Assembly: GCA_023266245.1 (NCBI GenBank)
Contig: JAHFRO010000164.1
Span: forward strand, 1 to 5,389
From: Betaproteobacteria bacterium
Lineage (GTDB): Bacteria; Pseudomonadota; Gammaproteobacteria; Burkholderiales; SG8-41
Length of the DNA: 5,389 bases
Direction of reading: 5' to 3'
In this document: positions 4,770 to 5,389 of the stretch, piece after piece
How the letters are laid out: each line of letters begins with the position of its first letter
Numbering within the stretch: the first letter of the stretch is position 1
Made by a program: the position numbers and the translations under genes
Notes under the pieces: model-generated
Databases searched by the model: none
What the model was told of the DNA's origin: nothing
Seen by the model: the letters and a program-made list of their open reading frames with translations, nothing else

Positions 4770-5177
4770 GTGCCGCGCAACCCCACTCACTTTCAGCGAT
4801 ATGCCGCAGCCGTCGGCCTGGTGGCGGTCGCGTTTTCTCTGCGCTACGGCCTCTTTGGCACTCTCGACGACCGTCTGCCGTTCGCTTTCTTCACGCCGGC
4901 GACCATCCTCGCTGCATGGTATGGCGGTCTCGGCCCGGGCTTGCTCGCCGCCCTGGCCGGCTTGCTGCTCGGTGACTATTTCTTCCTGCCGCCGCACCAG
5001 GCCTGGGGACCGCTCGGCGAAGCGGAGCGCACCGTGATCGGGACCTATGCCATAACGAATACGTTGATCGTGGTGCTGTTCGCGCACCTGCATTCGCGCA
5101 TGCGCGACCTCGAGTACCAACTGCGTAATCTGAAGGGCGGCGAAGATAAGCCCAAGGAAGCGGCGCCCCCGGTCTGA
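4770..5177 (+). CDS. Stand-alone DUF4118 membrane protein (KdpD-like sensor membrane domain without kinase)
   Basis: A 135-residue inner-membrane protein. Hydrophobic segments fall at about 11-29, 36-52, 54-74 and 88-107, consistent with the four-helix DUF4118 domain found between the input and kinase parts of KdpD-type sensors. Diagnostic segments are PFAFFTPATILAAWYGG (37-53) and LGPGLLAALAGLLLGDYFF (54-72), followed by LPP. After the last helix only a short charged tail remains (HLHSRMRDLEYQLRNLKGG, about 107-124, possibly a short coiled coil) and the gene ends in AAPPV, with no histidine kinase, PAS or GAF domain. The frame downstream does not resume a kinase before radA, so this looks like a genuine small protein rather than a truncation. 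The start is GTG 4770, because an in-frame TGA lies at 4758-4760. No Shine-Dalgarno is visible. Its function is unknown. Confidence 0.83.
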   Translation: MPRNPTHFQRYAAAVGLVAVAFSLRYGLFGTLDDRLPFAFFTPATILAAWYGGLGPGLLAALAGLLLGDYFFLPPHQAWGPLGEAERTVIGTYAITNTLIVVLFAHLHSRMRDLEYQLRNLKGGEDKPKEAAPPV

Positions 5178-5225
5178 CTCGCAACCGATACCCGCGGGCA
5201 GGCGCGCTGCTCTGACGCATCCCGC

Positions 5226-5238
5226 GGCCGGTCCGGCC
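5226..5238. other. Short GC hairpin GGCCG-GTC-CGGCC in the spacer before radA
   Basis: A perfect 5-bp stem with a 3-nt loop lies 48 bp after the DUF4118 stop. It has no T-tract on either side, so it is not a standard intrinsic terminator. The rest of 5178-5312 shows no repeat of the heptamer type and no convincing promoter for radA. Confidence 0.25.
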
Positions 5239-5312
5239 CGATCAAGCACGCAACGGCAGCGCGACGCAGCCGCTGTGTACGCGTAAGATGAAACGTCCGC
5301 GTTAATCTTCCG

Positions 5313-5389
5313 ATGGCAAAAACCAAGTCCGTTTACGCCTGCACAGAGTGCGGCGGACAGGCGCTGAAATGGCAGGGCCAGTGCCCGCA
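5313..5389 (+). CDS. radA: DNA repair protein RadA, N-terminal fragment (runs off window)
   Basis: The 25 visible codons begin MAKTKSVYACTECGGQALKW and continue QGQCP. The CTEC pair (Cys10, Cys13) and Cys24 followed by Pro are the first three ligands of the RadA four-cysteine zinc finger (CxxC...CPxC); the fourth lies beyond the edge. RadA (Sms) is a RecA-like hexameric helicase that promotes branch migration during recombinational repair. ATG 5313 gives the standard start. No Shine-Dalgarno is visible in the preceding CGTTAATCTTCCG. Orientation matches alr and the DUF4118 gene. The alr-radA neighbourhood is, to my recollection, common in Betaproteobacteria, with the DUF4118 gene as an insertion here. 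Confidence 0.93.
   Translation, partial: MAKTKSVYACTECGGQALKWQGQCP

Noticed and set aside
5226..5238. Intrinsic terminator after the DUF4118 gene
   Set aside because: The GGCCG-GTC-CGGCC stem is only 5 bp and no T-tract follows on either strand.
1..5389. Novel defence, toxin-antitoxin, phage or tRNA features
   Set aside because: All supported genes are metabolic, envelope, repair or hypothetical. I saw no tRNA cloverleaf, integrase, nuclease or paired small genes on either strand.

Overview
The window looks like a chromosomal segment of a GC-rich, Gram-negative proteobacterium, most likely an uncultured betaproteobacterium. This is inferred from the lplT / alr / radA neighbourhood, which I recall as common in Betaproteobacteria, from an LplT-type lysophospholipid flippase (an inner-membrane lipid-recycling protein), and from a GGAGGTGA ribosome-binding site. 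No taxonomic search was possible.

Layout. Bases 1-145 are the last 47 codons of a beta-class carbonic anhydrase (+). Bases 146-498 hold no gene, but do hold a possible decayed insertion-sequence end, 9-nt-period direct repeats and a 7-nt-period repeat. A 359-aa NADPH-dependent FMN reductase/flavodoxin-fold protein (+) occupies 499-1578. It converges on lplT (-, 1676-2938), with a 97-bp gap almost filled by a heptamer inverted repeat. A divergent spacer (2939-3182) carries a second heptamer inverted repeat, a candidate promoter for lplT and a small palindrome. Then come a 122-aa unrecognised gene (+, GTG start 3183), a third heptamer inverted repeat that runs from inside its 3' end to 6 nt before the next start, and alanine racemase alr (+, 3627-4694). 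A stand-alone DUF4118 membrane protein (+, 4770-5177) and the first 25 codons of radA (+, from 5313) follow.

The genes are mostly housekeeping: envelope lipid recycling (LplT), D-alanine supply for peptidoglycan (Alr), recombination/repair (RadA) and CO2/bicarbonate interconversion (carbonic anhydrase). No defence system, CRISPR array, toxin-antitoxin pair or phage module is visible.

The most unusual feature is intergenic. Three spacers carry elements built to one plan: an arm of five 7-nt words (35 nt), a 17-33 nt centre, and a second arm of five 7-nt words in reverse-complement orientation. Each element uses its own word (about TCKRGTT, GARGGAT and RGTYTAA), so they share architecture rather than sequence. 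A fourth, one-armed heptamer run (GTGARTS) lies upstream at 301-328. These are worth examining as a family of repeats defined by period rather than sequence.
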